Source: Cycas panzhihuaensis (taxonomy: Eukaryota; Cycadophyta). Taken from it: a DNA stretch of 64,000 nucleotides. Below the pieces are notes generated by a model that was given only the letters and a program-made list of their open reading frames with translations, did no database searches and was not told the origin of the DNA. Shown here piece by piece: positions 9,877 to 21,275 of this stretch (positions within the stretch are counted from its first letter, which is position 1; every line of letters begins with the position of its first letter). Location: contig CM041465.1 in NCBI GenBank assembly GCA_023213395.1, positions 133,679,741-133,743,740 of the forward strand. Direction: 5' to 3'. Made by a program: the position numbers and the translations under genes.

Positions 9877-12637
9877 TGTTTCCCAGCTACCGAGAATGGA
9901 TACAGACAGGTCGACTCAGGTAAGCACAGGTATGCTTCTTCCTATTCACTTTTATTGTTTCTTTAGAAACATTGACAAAAGTATTGCCTCATTGCATAAT
10001 TGCTTGCTTCATTTGTATGATCATCTTGCATCTGCTGCTTGTCGTATTGTGAGCCTATGACGACCCGTGGGACCTACCTTTCCGTAAGGTAGGCATCTCT
10101 ATGGCACTCTACGACCCTCCGCACTACCTCCACATCGCCTTAAGCCTCACTTGACTTGTATAATTCGCTCATACCTTAACCCTATGTCCCTATCACGACC
10201 TTTCTAGAAACTTTAGCCCTTGATGCTTTATTTGGCCTTGTTCGTATACCTCCCGGACTATTCCTAGCCACCTTGACAGGAGGGCCAACCCCTCCCAGGC
10301 CTGCTACATCACCTTTTAGGGCTCCCAGAACCCTGATTGTGGTCATTTTGGCTTCCTGGTCCCGCACCACTATAAACTAAGCGGTACCATGAAGTTTACC
10401 GCGGTGCGATTATTTCAACTTGTTTTTTATATCTACCGTGGTAATTCTCACTTTTTTCACAGAATTGCCACGTGGCCACTCACCTAACTTAGCACTATCC
10501 ATGCCCTAAACACTCGATTAGGGTTGAGATGGGTATAAAACCCAAAAGGATCATCATTTCACATCCCTTGGCTCTCCAACTTCACTTTCTACTACTGTGT
10601 TTCTGCTCATTTCCTCCTCCCTTCTACAGGTGCGTCTGCAATCCTGTGTTTCCTACTGCTTTAGCTCAAGATCTGTCTGCAACAACTCTTCTCTGTGGTG
10701 GGAGGCCCTCCTCCAAGCACTTTCAAGCAAGTTTTCTTGTAGTTCTCCTTCAAATATGCCTCAGCAAGTGTCTTCTACAGCCTTTCTTAGGGAAACCTCC
10801 TGCAAACCTTGCAGGAACTCCTCTTTCTCGTTGGTTGCAGGGACAAATCTGCCCTAGACTCAGCCCAGCAGGTACTTTTGGTCTTATTTTTAGAGTTTTA
10901 TGTGTATTTTTTCTATATTAGACTCATTTTCAAGTATATTTTCTTACTCTCTTCCATTTTGGCTGTAGTAGAAATTGTCTTTCTTTGAGTTTAGCTTTGT
11001 GCTCTCTTGTTTCCACCCCATTTCTCTGCTGGTTTTCCTCAAGAAAGCAGTGGGAGAAGCCTCATAAAGACTGGGCGAAGGAAGTAAGGCAGGATCCGTC
11101 CCACTCAGACCTACTCTCCAAGGGCAACCCCCTTCCCGTTTTTCTTCTCCTACTTCCATGCTTTCCTTGGGTTAACTAGGAGAAGGTGGAGTCTTGGCCT
11201 GCGCTAGATCTCAGCGTACACAGATCTTGCTACACTAGTTCCAGGACTGCACACCCCTCTTTTGGGCCTCCTTCATGCCCCTAACTTTGTCTGGTATCCC
11301 TTAGGGTCTTGGGTGAGACTTGTGTGATGGATTATTGTCCATAGTGACTCTGTTACCTTAGTACCTCTCCAACATCTTGCCTCACATATTCTCACACTTG
11401 TTGGCTGTCCATAAATTGTCGCATACCCATACCTTGTTATACCTAAAGGCTGCGTAGAGAGCTTTAGCAAAGGGTTTTTCCATTTTGAGGGTTCCCTTCC
11501 CTTTTTCTTGCTTGATGTGTGTGGTTTGCTTAAGGAAAGTTGAGTTGTTTGCAACAGTAGTTACTTTAATTTAAATATAATGTTTTAAGCATTTACATTA
11601 CATATATTTGCATACATATAGCCTCCTTGCAGCTCCTTCTTGGAAGGGAGAAACTCTTGTGTGTGCAAGCTTGAAGCGACATCCGCAAAGGGAAAAGACG
11701 TCTGATTTCGAGTAAGCCTTTACCCTCATTTTTCATTTGCTTCGTTTGCTTCCTTTATCCTTTCAATTCTATTTATCTTTCATAAGGGGAAGGTAAGGAA
11801 ACCCTTGTCTTCCGCATTAACCTTGGTCACACACCAACCGACTGGTGAGAGGGCGTACATTACACACAAGCGAGGTCCTTTATCGACCGCCACACTTTCT
11901 AGGTACGTTCTGTCCCTCTTTCCCGTCACCTCTTTTCTCTTTTTTGCTTTTGTACAAAATCTATTATATTAATGCAATAGGTCACATAAGAGCAAAAAGG
12001 AGAAATCAATTAACTACTTGCTTCTTTCGCATAAGAACGTTGCATGTTTGTTTTTAGTAAAAGGCATAGTAGGAAATACATTCCTCCTCCTTTCTCCTAT
12101 CCATCCCGAAAATACCCATAAATGCATCTCATCTAACTTGTTTGCTTGCATGTGAAATGCTTATACTCCCTTTGTTTTCTCTTGTTCTTTGCATATTGAG
12201 TGAAAAGGAAAGAATTCCCATTTTAGTCTATTTCTTACTCCTTCCCTTAGTTGTATTTGTCTAAACCAAATAATCTAGGGAAGCCTACTCACATTCATCC
12301 TAGGCCCTTCGCCTATACCCTATCACCTTCGTTTTCCTTTGTCGTAGGAAAACCCGTTGAGGATTCCTCCTCTTCGCTTCCAGTCATCCAAGGGTGGGAG
12401 GACCTTCCTCTTGAGACCATTCAGTCTACCCCTGCATGTGTCTTTTTTTCCTTTCAGATTGAAAGCTACTATAAGGTAGTTGGGTGCTATTTGTGGGTCC
12501 CGAACTCGCGCTCCGGTGCATGGACGCCCTGCGTGGTGTTCCCTTTGCTTATAGGTTCTCATCTACACCCTCAACACCAGTTGTTGACCATCTTCATTCC
12601 TGTCGAACATAGTGACCATCCCGTATACACACTTCCA
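9877..12637 (+). repeat. Tat-A 3' LTR
   Basis: This 2761-bp LTR starts TGTTTCCCAGCT and ends ACACTTCCA. It aligns along its length with the Tat-B LTRs (2938 and 2962 bp). A TATA box, TATAAAA, lies at 10534-10540 in the conserved setting TAGGGTT...CCCAAAA. A perfect-looking splice donor context (ACTCAGGTAAG) lies about 40 bp from its start. Open frames inside, such as the one at 12251-12784, are not conserved in the other LTRs and are not genes. Confidence 0.85.
10534..10540 (+). promoter_or_regulatory. LTR TATA box (Tat-A)
   Basis: TATAAAA sits between a conserved TAGGGTTGAGATGGG and CCCAAAAGGATCATC. The 3' LTR of Tat-B has TATAAAG at 42861; the 5' LTR of Tat-B has lost it through a 6-bp deletion. 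Confidence 0.55.
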
Positions 12638-13142
12638 GATTCCACATTAGGAGTTACCAAGATCAATGCTTGTTTACCAACTCTAAAAGGACACCCCTTG
12701 TTAAATCATTGTTTTATTAGATATAGAGTTAGCCTCTTTTCCATCTTATTTGGGTTCCCTTTCACCATAACAGCATTCCAATAACTTTTTAAAGAATAAT
12801 ATAAAAGTGCCTTTGGTATTAGAGTCACTTATCTCTACTGGCACATGATACCTTTCGGTATGAAGAAGATTTTGGTTATACATTACCACACTTTTTAGTG
12901 CCCTCTACACAGCAATTGTTCATCCCCTTATTACTATTAAAGCAATAATCATGGATCATAATTCATAGTACAACATAGCAACTCAAGAGTAGCTCTAATT
13001 ACCAAATCATGATATAGCCTCATCACTTGTTATACCAACTAATTTAAGACTTCAAGGGATCCATCTTTTATTAATCAATTTGAAGATACATATTTATGTA
13101 TTTACTTGTGGGAATGGAATCTGTTTATTTTTGTTTGAACCT

Positions 13143-13176
<34 letters not shown>

Positions 13177-13988
13177 GACATTTATTTTCCTTCAATAGCA
13201 ACAAGTAAATGGATGTCACATGCATACCCTATTTATGGAGACAACAATAGTGATAGAAGTCAACCAATGATCATAAATTATTGGTACACAATTTACGTTA
13301 TGAAATAGGCATTAAATTTCTTGCTCATTTATAGTGATTATTGGCCAATCATAGAATATGACATTTATGAGGACTTAATCACTAAGAGCAAAGTATTATT
13401 GCTTAAAATAGTAATGTTACAACAATCAAATAGTCACAAAATTTTATAGATAGGAAGATATCTCATAGACTTTATATATCAAATTTCATGGTAATTTGAT
13501 GAGATTTCATTGAGGTTTGCAGCCAATCTTTCATAATCTTCAAAACTAGAGTTATTTCTCCAAAAACTAGTGGTGTGTTGGGGCACTTTAGCTTGGACAT
13601 ATGTATTAGAAGGCAACCTAATTATTATTGATGACATATGAAACATCATGGGATGGCTTGTGTGTGAGTTTTAGATCAAAATGGTCATATATAAAGTCAT
13701 TTCCTTATATTTTTCATCATTAGGTTTAAAGGAGAAAACCCCTTTGTAAGAAAAGAGATATTAAGAGAAAAACAAATCTTAAGATTCTATTTTGACTTTT
13801 GGTGTTTTGTTTGCCCTCTTAAGATCTCTTGGAAAGGCTATTTTGATTTCTTTACATTAAGATATGAAAGCATGATTACCCCACCTAAGGAAACTATGCT
13901 TCTATAAGAGTTTTTTCCTTTGATAGGGATAAAGGGGGAGAGAACTCGTGACTACCACTGGTATCCATTCTTCATTCATCAACTACAT
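12638..13988. other. Intergenic DNA with a possible gypsy RT scrap
   Basis: At about 12808-12880 the plus strand reads YLYWHMIPFGMKKIL, resembling the gypsy RT motif GTYxYxVMPFGLKNA, so Tat-A may have landed in an older gypsy remnant. A (TA)n run is at 13146-13173. Otherwise AT-rich, with no gene visible. Confidence 0.35.
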
Positions 13989-14213
13989 CTAAAAGGGGTT
14001 AGTAAATCTATTAACATACACACCATCCATGCATGGTTAAACTTATTTGTGGATTATATATTATATCTTTCTATACATTTATTTTTAATAAATGTATAGC
14101 TAAAAGGTGGTAGTAGATCTATTAACGTACATACCATCCATACATGGTTAGACTTACTTGTGGATTATATATTGTATCTTTCTCTACATTTACTTTTAAT
14201 AAAAGTATATAGC
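13989..14213. repeat. Tandem duplication, 111-bp unit x2
   Basis: The block starting CTAAAAGGGGTTAGTAAATC at 13989 is repeated from 14100. Both copies contain ACCATCCATxCATGGTTA and TTTGTGGATTATATATT-like stretches and end in a short ATAAATGTATAG-type sequence. Small differences between copies show that it is not brand new. Confidence 0.85.
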
Positions 14214-16436
14214 TACTTAACCCCCAATTTCACTTCTACTTATATTCATTCACTTATGAATATTAAGTTATTATTTATTAATAAATATTAACTTATAAGT
14301 TAGGAACTATAATTAACCTTAATAAAGAAAAGAATAATTATTTGTGTGTCATAATCTCACTTTGCACATACAAGTAATTACCATTTGAAAGCAAGACAAA
14401 ATGATCCCATGAACATGTTTTAAAAACTAGCAAGATATGAGGTTAGCACATATTGGGCACATACTTCTTTCTCCTTCTCTTCTTACAAATTGTTTGTTAC
14501 TAATCTATGGAAGCATTTAATTTGAATATCTAGTACATTTGTATGTAGACTTCCCTAACTTCACCTATTCTTACAACCATTGTAAATTATTAATAGCATG
14601 TAGTAAATGGGTGCCTATGGAGAGGTATTAAAAAGTGGTTAGAATTTGGAGTACAACCTCTAAATGTCAAGATTTTGCTAGTAATGGATAGTTTGAATCC
14701 ATTCTCAAATTAATAAAATTAATGGAAAATCTATTCCCTTAAAATGTCACAAAGAAGATTCACTAGATCATGGTTTAGTTTGTAGACTTATTTCATTCTC
14801 GTAATTAAAAATCTTTTAAACTTTCTATATAAACACCCTTTCATCTTTTGTTGTACTAAATATGATATGATAGTAAATCATTTTCCTTCAAATGGCTTTT
14901 TCACCACAAAGTTCTAGAATTTTAGGTTTTTTTTTTCATCCATGTCTCATTCCCTCTCTTTTTGATCTCTCTTGTATAGTTATAATTATTTAATTAAATA
15001 AAAATCATGGATAACATTGAACTTATCTTATTAAAAATATCTTGAATAGCAAGTTTTAAATCCGTTAAGGTAGTGCTTGTTTCTTGCTAGCTTTCACAAA
15101 TTAAGGGATTTTTCATTTATGCATTGCTTTATCCCTTCATTTTCTTTTAACTAGTCTTGTTAAGGTTCTCCATGCAAATTTTCATTAAGGTTGTTTATTA
15201 AAACTTGTTTAAAGTTAATCATGTTTTTTATTGTGACTATTATAACTAATTTAATTGATAATTCTAACTCCATAATTTTGAATAAGCTTAAAGATCACTC
15301 AAATATATCTCTATGTAACAAGAGTTAAAACATTTATATAAAAAAATAATATGGCATAGTTCTAAATAAATTATATCCTAGATAACCAAATAAGTATTTT
15401 ATTCCCATACATAATTAAATCAAAGGCTTGTAAAATGGTGTTTAATAAAATTGATATTTAATAGATGATATTTGAGATTTATTTAGGTTAAATTAAGGTT
15501 AATTAAGATAAATTTTGATGTAATATAATTTAATTAATAAAATTTAAAAATTATTATATTCTCTAAACTTAAGTAACAATTGGTTATGATTATTTATTAA
15601 TCCCTACTTCGAACAAAACTCAACCATTCAACTTTGTATATGTGTTTTGGTTTTCTCCCAACTAAATAACCAAATTAAATTTTTTTGAAGCATTATTAAT
15701 TTCATTAAGTTTTTTTTTTATTAAAATAGATTTAAAATATATACAATCTATAATTTTGTATATTGATGTTATTAATTTAACTAAATAACACTCTTATATT
15801 TTCCTTTTCTTTTTCTTATTTTTATATACCTTAAGCTTGTGCATACTAAACGTGGAATCTTTGATATCCACATTTGCACTAAATGTCTAAATCAAAATGG
15901 TGTAATGTATCTAAAGAGACTTAGAAGAGCACCATAGCCATTGGTCACACATAATATGAATGTGGACACTAAACATGGTACAACCACATGCACTATGAAC
16001 ACTATTACTTTACATAGTTGCACATATTTATTTAAAATTTACATGCCATTTATCCACAATACGATGTATATACTTTAATTAAAAATCATACTCGTTAAGC
16101 CACAATATGGTACCTACTTTGTGTTGACATGAACTATGAATAAAAATAGTCCATTGGCTCTACAAACTAGCCTTTATCTTTAATGCAAATAAATTGAGAG
16201 CTATAATACTTTTCAAGACTCGAAATGGAATTGTAACCGCTAGATTGACAACATTTAAAGTCAAACTATTTCTAAAATGAACTCATAAAGGTTGGGGGGG
16301 GGGGGGGGGGGTTGAGCTCCAAAAAACTTGGTGCAAGGGGTCCCATGGCAATGTAAGAAAGCTGCTTACAAGAATTAGAAGAATCTTCTTTGATTCTTGC
16401 ATAGTGGAATGTTTAAATATGCTTCATTCAACGGTG
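14214..16436. other. AT-rich intergenic DNA
   Basis: No open frame, transposon motif or RNA gene is recognisable over about 2.2 kb. It ends in a run of 18 G at 16294-16311. This is probably old, decayed repeat DNA. Confidence 0.6.
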
Positions 16437-16614
16437 CCAAAAAGGTGGCAAGACTACCGAGTGCACAAATGTTATCCTACAATGATCAAATATTCTGCAC
16501 AAATTTGCTTTAAAATTTACTAAGTACCAAAAAGGCGACTAGACTACGTGTGCACAAATGTTATCATACAATGATCAAATATTTTACACAAATTTACTTT
16601 AAATTTTACTAATT
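16437..16614. repeat. Tandem duplication, 90-bp unit x2
   Basis: The unit beginning CCAAAAAGGTGGCAAGACTA (16437) recurs at 16527 as CCAAAAAGGCGACTAGACTA. The shared core is GTGCACAAATGTTATC, ACAATGATCAAATATT, then CACAAATTT. Confidence 0.85.
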
Positions 16615-17983
16615 AAAATATTATCTACTATCACCATTCTATAATGTAATTTACAACTATCCACTTGCCATGCATCCTAAGAGTGACAGAATGGTAGAGG
16701 GATTGCAGAGAAGGGAAAAAACCCCATAGAACCCCATTGTGCCCTATTTCGTTCCAATTTTCTAGAGCGATATCACTTTGATTTTTTAGAAGACCTTTGC
16801 AAAGAACCATCAAGTTATTTATCCATAAACCTTATGAATACACATTAATATCAACTTTTATTTGGTGTTTTGAGATTTCTATGTGCTTCTTGTCTCTTCC
16901 CAAATGTGTGATTGTTGCCAACAATAACAAAAACTTAGGGGTGCCCATATGCCTTAAACCAATATGACACACACAAGGCATCACATAGCGTTCTTTTTAT
17001 CTCTTGACATGCATTGTAACCCATTTGCCAACTCACCTCAAGCGAACATGGCACAAACGGTGTGGCATCTCTAGAGTCCACGTTGTTATTAAATGCATGC
17101 ATTAAAAAAATATACTTTGTTATTAAATGCATGCATTAAGAAAATTGTAATACTCTGCCAATCTCCGAGGATGTCTTGATCCCCTCGGATTCAGGTATTT
17201 AATGCCAAGGTGAATTCAAGATATTCCACATTCAAACCAAAATCTAATCGTTAAGTCAAACACTTACAACTGAGTCCCACGTAGTGGCTAGGGCTCCGAT
17301 AATTTCATATGGGCGATTCCATGCCTGCTTGGCATACCTATTGGTAGGAGCACATAAAATCTTATCCAAGATTCGCCAAACATAAATGTGCAATATAAGA
17401 GAGTGTTTTAGCGACTTAAAAAGGAGGGGACTAGATTCAGTGGTTCTTGTTTAATTTAGCATCAATCAATCCACTATCTCCATCCTTTTTCCACCAAATT
17501 TGTTTTTCAGACAACAATGTGTGGTTTCCACATGTAGAACCTTCCGGAAAAAATAAAACAACAGAGAAAAATGAAAAGCAATCTTAGAAGACTCTATTTC
17601 CCCTTCCTGCTCTTAAAATCAATGGGCCCACTTTAAGGACTAGTAAAATCATTGATGCCGTTTGAAATGTAGTACAGGTTTTCAGGGCCTGGTCATCTGG
17701 TCATGAATTATAATTTTAACAGGCAAAGCTACATTTAACAATGGTTAAGGAAATACACATGTATGAAATCCTTTATACATTCTTCATTCATATAACAACG
17801 ACAATAGGGAAAACACAGGATTTCCAGAGAGTTCCTCGGACCAACATGCTCTCTGCGGTAACACAAAATTGTGACTTAGTACTATCACAAAATTTGTTTA
17901 TCAGTCCGAGGGTGAGCAGGTGAATGGCCGATTATGAGCAGTACAAAATCCGTCAACCGCCATGCCAGCCATTGACCGTGGCC
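16615..17983. other. Intergenic DNA downstream of the MYB gene
   Basis: There is no recognisable coding sequence. A short direct repeat, TTATTAAATGCATGCATTAA, occurs at about 17089 and 17119. The right end would hold the 3' untranslated region of the MYB gene, but no clear AATAAA signal is visible on the minus strand within the first 200 bases. Confidence 0.5.
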
Positions 17984-18446
17984 TCAGCCGCTGAAATCGC
18001 TTTTCTGGCTTCTAATTTTCCAGTATTTTTCGATCTCCTCTGCCTTCCGCCATGGGAGGCGTCCGGCAATCAAACTCCACCTGCCATATAACCCGCTTAC
18101 AAAGCATGATTAATGCAAATTTAAACAAAAAAAACGAAACATACATTATAAATAAAATAATAACGAAGATACTGTACCTGTCTCCCAGAAGCCTGTGAAG
18201 TCTAATTATGAGATCTTCTTCGTCTGCAGAAATATCACACTCCCACTCCCCGTTCCTTTCCCCGCCCTCCCTGAACACTAAATACACAATAATAATAATA
18301 AAAAAAATAATAATAAGATGATGATGATGAAGAATGCATCCCTAACTGAGCCCGGGCATTTGATTTAACGGGGTTTAACGCAAATACGCAATACCTCCTG
18401 AGGCGATCTGTACGTCTGTCGCCGGATGTCGTCCCACGCTGCCCAT
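17984..18446 (-). CDS. CAPRICE/TRIPTYCHON-like single-repeat R3-MYB protein (three exons)
   Basis: CDS model: complement of 18395-18446, 18178-18277 and 17984-18080, giving 82 residues and ending in TGA. The start ATG at 18446 has a strong context (CGCCATGGGC). Both introns (117 and 97 bp) have GT...AG ends, and the second falls at the codon R|W in GDR|WSLIAGR, exactly where plant MYB genes carry an intron. The protein has one MYB repeat: EWECDISADEEDLI, RLHRLLGDRW, SLIAGRLPW, EEIEKYW. It contains the bHLH-binding signature DLxxRxxxLxxxxxxLxxxR without a mismatch. There is no R2 repeat and no activation domain, as in CPC/TRY/ETC proteins, which compete with R2R3-MYBs for bHLH partners in the nucleus and repress trichome or pigment programmes. 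GRLPW replaces the usual GRxPG. Acceptor choice in intron 1 (18278 or seven bases downstream) is uncertain and affects only the N-terminus. Confidence 0.85.
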
Positions 18447-18492
18447 GGCGTTCCCTCAAATTACAACCCTGTTCCAAAGGAGATCCCCGGCT

Positions 18493-18560
18493 CAAAGTAC
18501 TCTCCGATAGCGAACGAAAGCCAAATCAAAGTACTCTCCGATAGCGAACGAAAGCCAAAT
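18493..18560. repeat. Perfect 34-bp tandem duplication upstream of the MYB gene
   Basis: CAAAGTACTCTCCGATAGCG followed by AACGAAAGCCAAAT occurs twice in a row (18493-18526 and 18527-18560) with no difference. It lies 47 bp upstream of the MYB start codon, in the presumed 5' untranslated region or promoter. Confidence 0.95.
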
Positions 18561-19160
18561 TGCAGTAGATCTAAGCGAAATTAAATGATCCCGCCAGGAG
18601 GATTGCGCAGGATTAAAAGAAAGAAAGCAGAAGAATAAATACAACGCGTAAGTCGGGAATTACGACCAGCGGTTGCATGCGTTGAATCGTAGTTAGGGAA
18701 ATACTCGAACGGTCCAACGGCAGATCGTTCCTTCGTGTACACGCCAGAGGTCCTGAAACGCCATGGGGTTTGTGTCGTGGCCGTAAATGTCTGACATGAA
18801 TTACTGGCAAATACTTGAAAGTCACACTCCCTTCAACGTCCTGCATTTGGAAATACGATGGAGATTGCGAAGGCCGGCGTAGAAATCGACTCCCGAGCAT
18901 GTGAGCTCTCTCTGACCGCTTTGACTACTTAGTACGCCGGTACGAAGCATATAGTTTCCAATGTGTGAGACAGGTCACCGCAACAATCTCTTTATTATTG
19001 ATTTTGAATGCGCTATATATATATAAGTAAATTATATTTATTTATTGCTGAATGTGATTGATCATAAATGCTGCACGGTAACCTTTAAAGCGCCGAATGC
19101 GAGTGCTCCGGTATTTTAAAATATCGCAGATAATACCCTAACCATCAAATCACGCGGATT
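18561..19160 (-). promoter_or_regulatory. Presumed promoter / 5' region of the R3-MYB gene
   Basis: This stretch is richer in GC and CpG than its surroundings up to about 18950. A TATA stretch (CTTATATATATATAGCGC on the minus strand, about 19011-19028) lies roughly 570 bp upstream of the start codon and could be the core promoter. An ATG-started 95-codon frame on the minus strand (18613-18900) is open here but matches no family I recognise; it may be an upstream ORF or chance. Confidence 0.35.
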
Positions 19161-19161
19161 T

Positions 19162-19470
19162 AAGGCACTCTATAGAAAGTGTTAATTTAAGGCACTCTAT
19201 AGAGAGTGTTAATTTATGAATTTGAAATCGGATGTGTATGCGGGCTAATGGTTCTTCGACAACTTTGCTGGTACTTGGATTTTTTTTTAAAATTTCAATA
19301 GGATTTAATGGTTTCTGACGATTTTGCCCGGAAGTGTTAATTTATAAATTCCAAACTGCATCTGTATGCGGACTAATGGTTCTTCGACAACCTTGCTGGT
19401 ACTTGGATTTTTTTTTAATTTTTTGAATAGGATTTAATAGTTTCTGACAATTTTGCCCGTATTTGGATTC
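19162..19470. repeat. Tandem duplications: 27-bp x2, then about 128-bp x2
   Basis: A 27-bp unit (AAGGCACTCTATAGAAAGTG plus TTAATTT) occurs at 19162 and 19189. It is followed by a 128-bp unit (19206-19333 and 19334 to about 19465) with the shared text GCTAATGGTTCTTCGACAAC-like, GCTGGTACTTGGATTTTTTT and GGATTTAATxGTTTCTGACxA. A third, partial copy (GGTTCTTTGACAATTTTGCC) starts near 19500. Confidence 0.8.
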
Positions 19471-20329
19471 TTTTTTGTTAACGCAGGCCAAGGATTCGAT
19501 GGTTCTTTGACAATTTTGCCCCTATTTGGGTATCTGTTTTTTTCCCTCATTTACCTGTTGGTAAAGCAGGCCAAAGATTAGTAATTATATATACAACTTT
19601 CCTTTTACCATTCATCTGTTCCATATCTTCAAGACTCCTCTTATGCAAAGCGTGACCAGCAAAATTGACAGAGTACCCTTCGTGACTTATGGGAAAATGG
19701 TTCTGCTACAACCGAGTTTCACGCAAAACAACTTTTGACAATCAAATTTTGTGCGGACCCTGTTGTACGCTCAAGTTCTGGATTTGACATTCAATATTTC
19801 TTTTCTTATAAAATTTGAGCGAGTTCAAGATTCAAGATAACTTTTACATTTACCAAATAAGAGCCATGAGGTGGCATGTTCCTTCCATTCAGTGACAATT
19901 TAATCAAAAAGGATAATAAAATGCCTTGAAGCCCGAGCTGTGATAAAAAGCATAGTTTCCAACATAGAAACATGATGTTGAACAGCAATAGCCAACCACC
20001 AAAGGAAAGTGATGAGGCAGTTAATATTGATGTGGTGTAGGATATTATCTTTTATAATTTTTTCGAAGAACTATTATAAAGGCCAATTAATTTACTATGT
20101 AGGCTTAATATGTTCCTTAAAAGAATGGAATCTCTTCCAATCTAGTAAAAGTGATCACTCTTAACCATCCAAGCACTTGTGGGAATCCTATGTTGTTTTA
20201 AAGTCACAAGTCATGTCGTTGATAATGGATGAAATGTATCATATATGTTAAGAGTTAAATTAGTCCCCTACATACTTAGAGAGATAAGTGATATTAGGAA
20301 GATGCCATTTTTTTCATATCAGTTGTATT
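19471..20329. other. Intergenic DNA
   Basis: AT-rich sequence with no gene or transposon motif that I can recognise. Confidence 0.5.
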
Positions 20330-20502
20330 CATAAATCATTTTAGTGCTTGACAACCTAAAATATCAATAGCAAATTCATAATGATATCGTTGAATTTTTA
20401 GGTGAGTCCACTTTATTCATAAATCATTTTAGTGCTTGACAACCTAAAATATCAATAGCAGATTCATAATGATATCATTGAATTTTTAGGTGAGTCCACT
20501 TT
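20330..20502. repeat. Tandem duplication, 88-bp unit x2
   Basis: CATAAATCATTTTAGTGCTT starts copy 1 at 20330 and copy 2 at 20418. The copies continue almost identically through GAATTTTTAGGTGAGTCCAC, with two visible substitutions. Confidence 0.93.
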
Positions 20503-21101
20503 GCATCGTACTTTATGTATAATTGCAATGACATTCTACATGAGCATCTATGAAATACATAGGCCAACATTGGACGTATTATAGCGCATCAGCATGTGTA
20601 TCTATCTAGTGCACATAAACCCACCCACTCCTCCTCTCCCACCCAACCAAAAGGAAAACAGTCATCCTACCTATCTAACCCAAGTTGTTCCTTTTTAGCT
20701 TTTTACTCAATCAAGTTCATCTTTATCTTTAAAAGGTATCATCCATAATTTTTTTTAAAAAGGGGGAAAAGAGACAATATAAAATAAGAATAAAAGTAAA
20801 AATACAATAATCTTGAATTAAAGATGAAAGAGAGTGGTGGAATTGAAAGTGATTACATGGATTTTGGTCAAGTCGTACTCTACAATTCAAATTAAAGTAT
20901 TATTTAAATTTAATATTTCTATCCACATTGGTGAAGTTGACCTTAAAAAAGAAAAGGAGAAAACATAATTATGTTAATTACCATGGGAGTACACTAGTAT
21001 ACACATAATTTATTTATCATTTGTACTTTTAAGCACCATTTCATCTTGGTGTGATCTTGATGCATTGTTATTATATTCAACTTCTTGAAAACCATTGTGG
21101 A
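20503..21101. other. Intergenic DNA
   Basis: Nothing recognisable; AT-rich with a short A-rich tract near 20750. Confidence 0.5.
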
Positions 21102-21275
21102 TGTTAGGAATTAATATTGACTTTGGCTTATTATGAACTCGATTTTATATACTATATCTTTATTTAAAGGCACGAAGGAAATATGTAGATGTTTCATTAA
21201 TGGACATTCAAGATGTAATTCATTTGATATTTCGTTTGATATCTGACTCAATTTTCAACATGTTATCAAAGCTAG
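21102..21275 (+). repeat. Possible short LTR with primer-binding site (TRIM- or copia-like remnant)
   Basis: A 159-bp block starts TGTTAGGAATTAAT and ends TTTTCAACA (21260). It contains a TATA-like stretch and is followed at once by TGTTATCAAAGCTAG, close to the tRNA-Met primer site TGGTATCAGAGCTAG. This is the layout of a short LTR plus PBS. No second LTR or target duplication was found, so it may be a truncated element. Confidence 0.35.

Larger units (their letters stand above)
1..12637 (+). mobile_element. Tat-A: 3' part of a Tat/Ogre-like Ty3-gypsy retrotransposon (interrupted)
   Basis: This is the 3' portion of a large Ty3-gypsy element whose gag-pol lies left of the window. It matches Tat-B in order and detail: positions 1-3123 correspond to about 37490-40639, and 8456-12637 to about 40640-45103. 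From left to right it holds a spacer, an antisense ORF (minus), a TATA-like box, an extra RNase H ORF (plus), a polypurine tract and a 2.76-kb 3' LTR. Copia-1 (3124-8450) splits it. The 5 bases after the LTR, GATTC (12638-12642), are the expected target duplication, but the partner is outside the window. The reading frames have stops and shifts, so the copy is dead. Confidence 0.85.

Noticed and set aside
10529-10921. A 130-codon frame just after the LTR TATA box
   Set aside because: Cys/Leu/Phe-rich with no family match; the matching stretches of the Tat-B LTRs are broken.
12251-12784. A 177-codon open frame at the end of Tat-A
   Set aside because: It lies mostly inside the LTR, crosses the LTR end into flanking DNA, and has no counterpart in the two Tat-B LTRs.
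16294-16311. Run of 18 G
   Set aside because: A homopolymer with no structure around it; its length may be a sequencing artefact.
18395-18495. A longer N-terminus for the R3-MYB starting at 18495
   Set aside because: That codon is TTG, not ATG, and an in-frame stop lies shortly upstream; the ATG at 18446 with a strong context is preferred.
18613-18900. A 95-codon ATG-started frame upstream of the MYB gene
   Set aside because: No recognisable domain and no way to splice it in frame to the MYB exons was evident; kept only as a possible upstream ORF.
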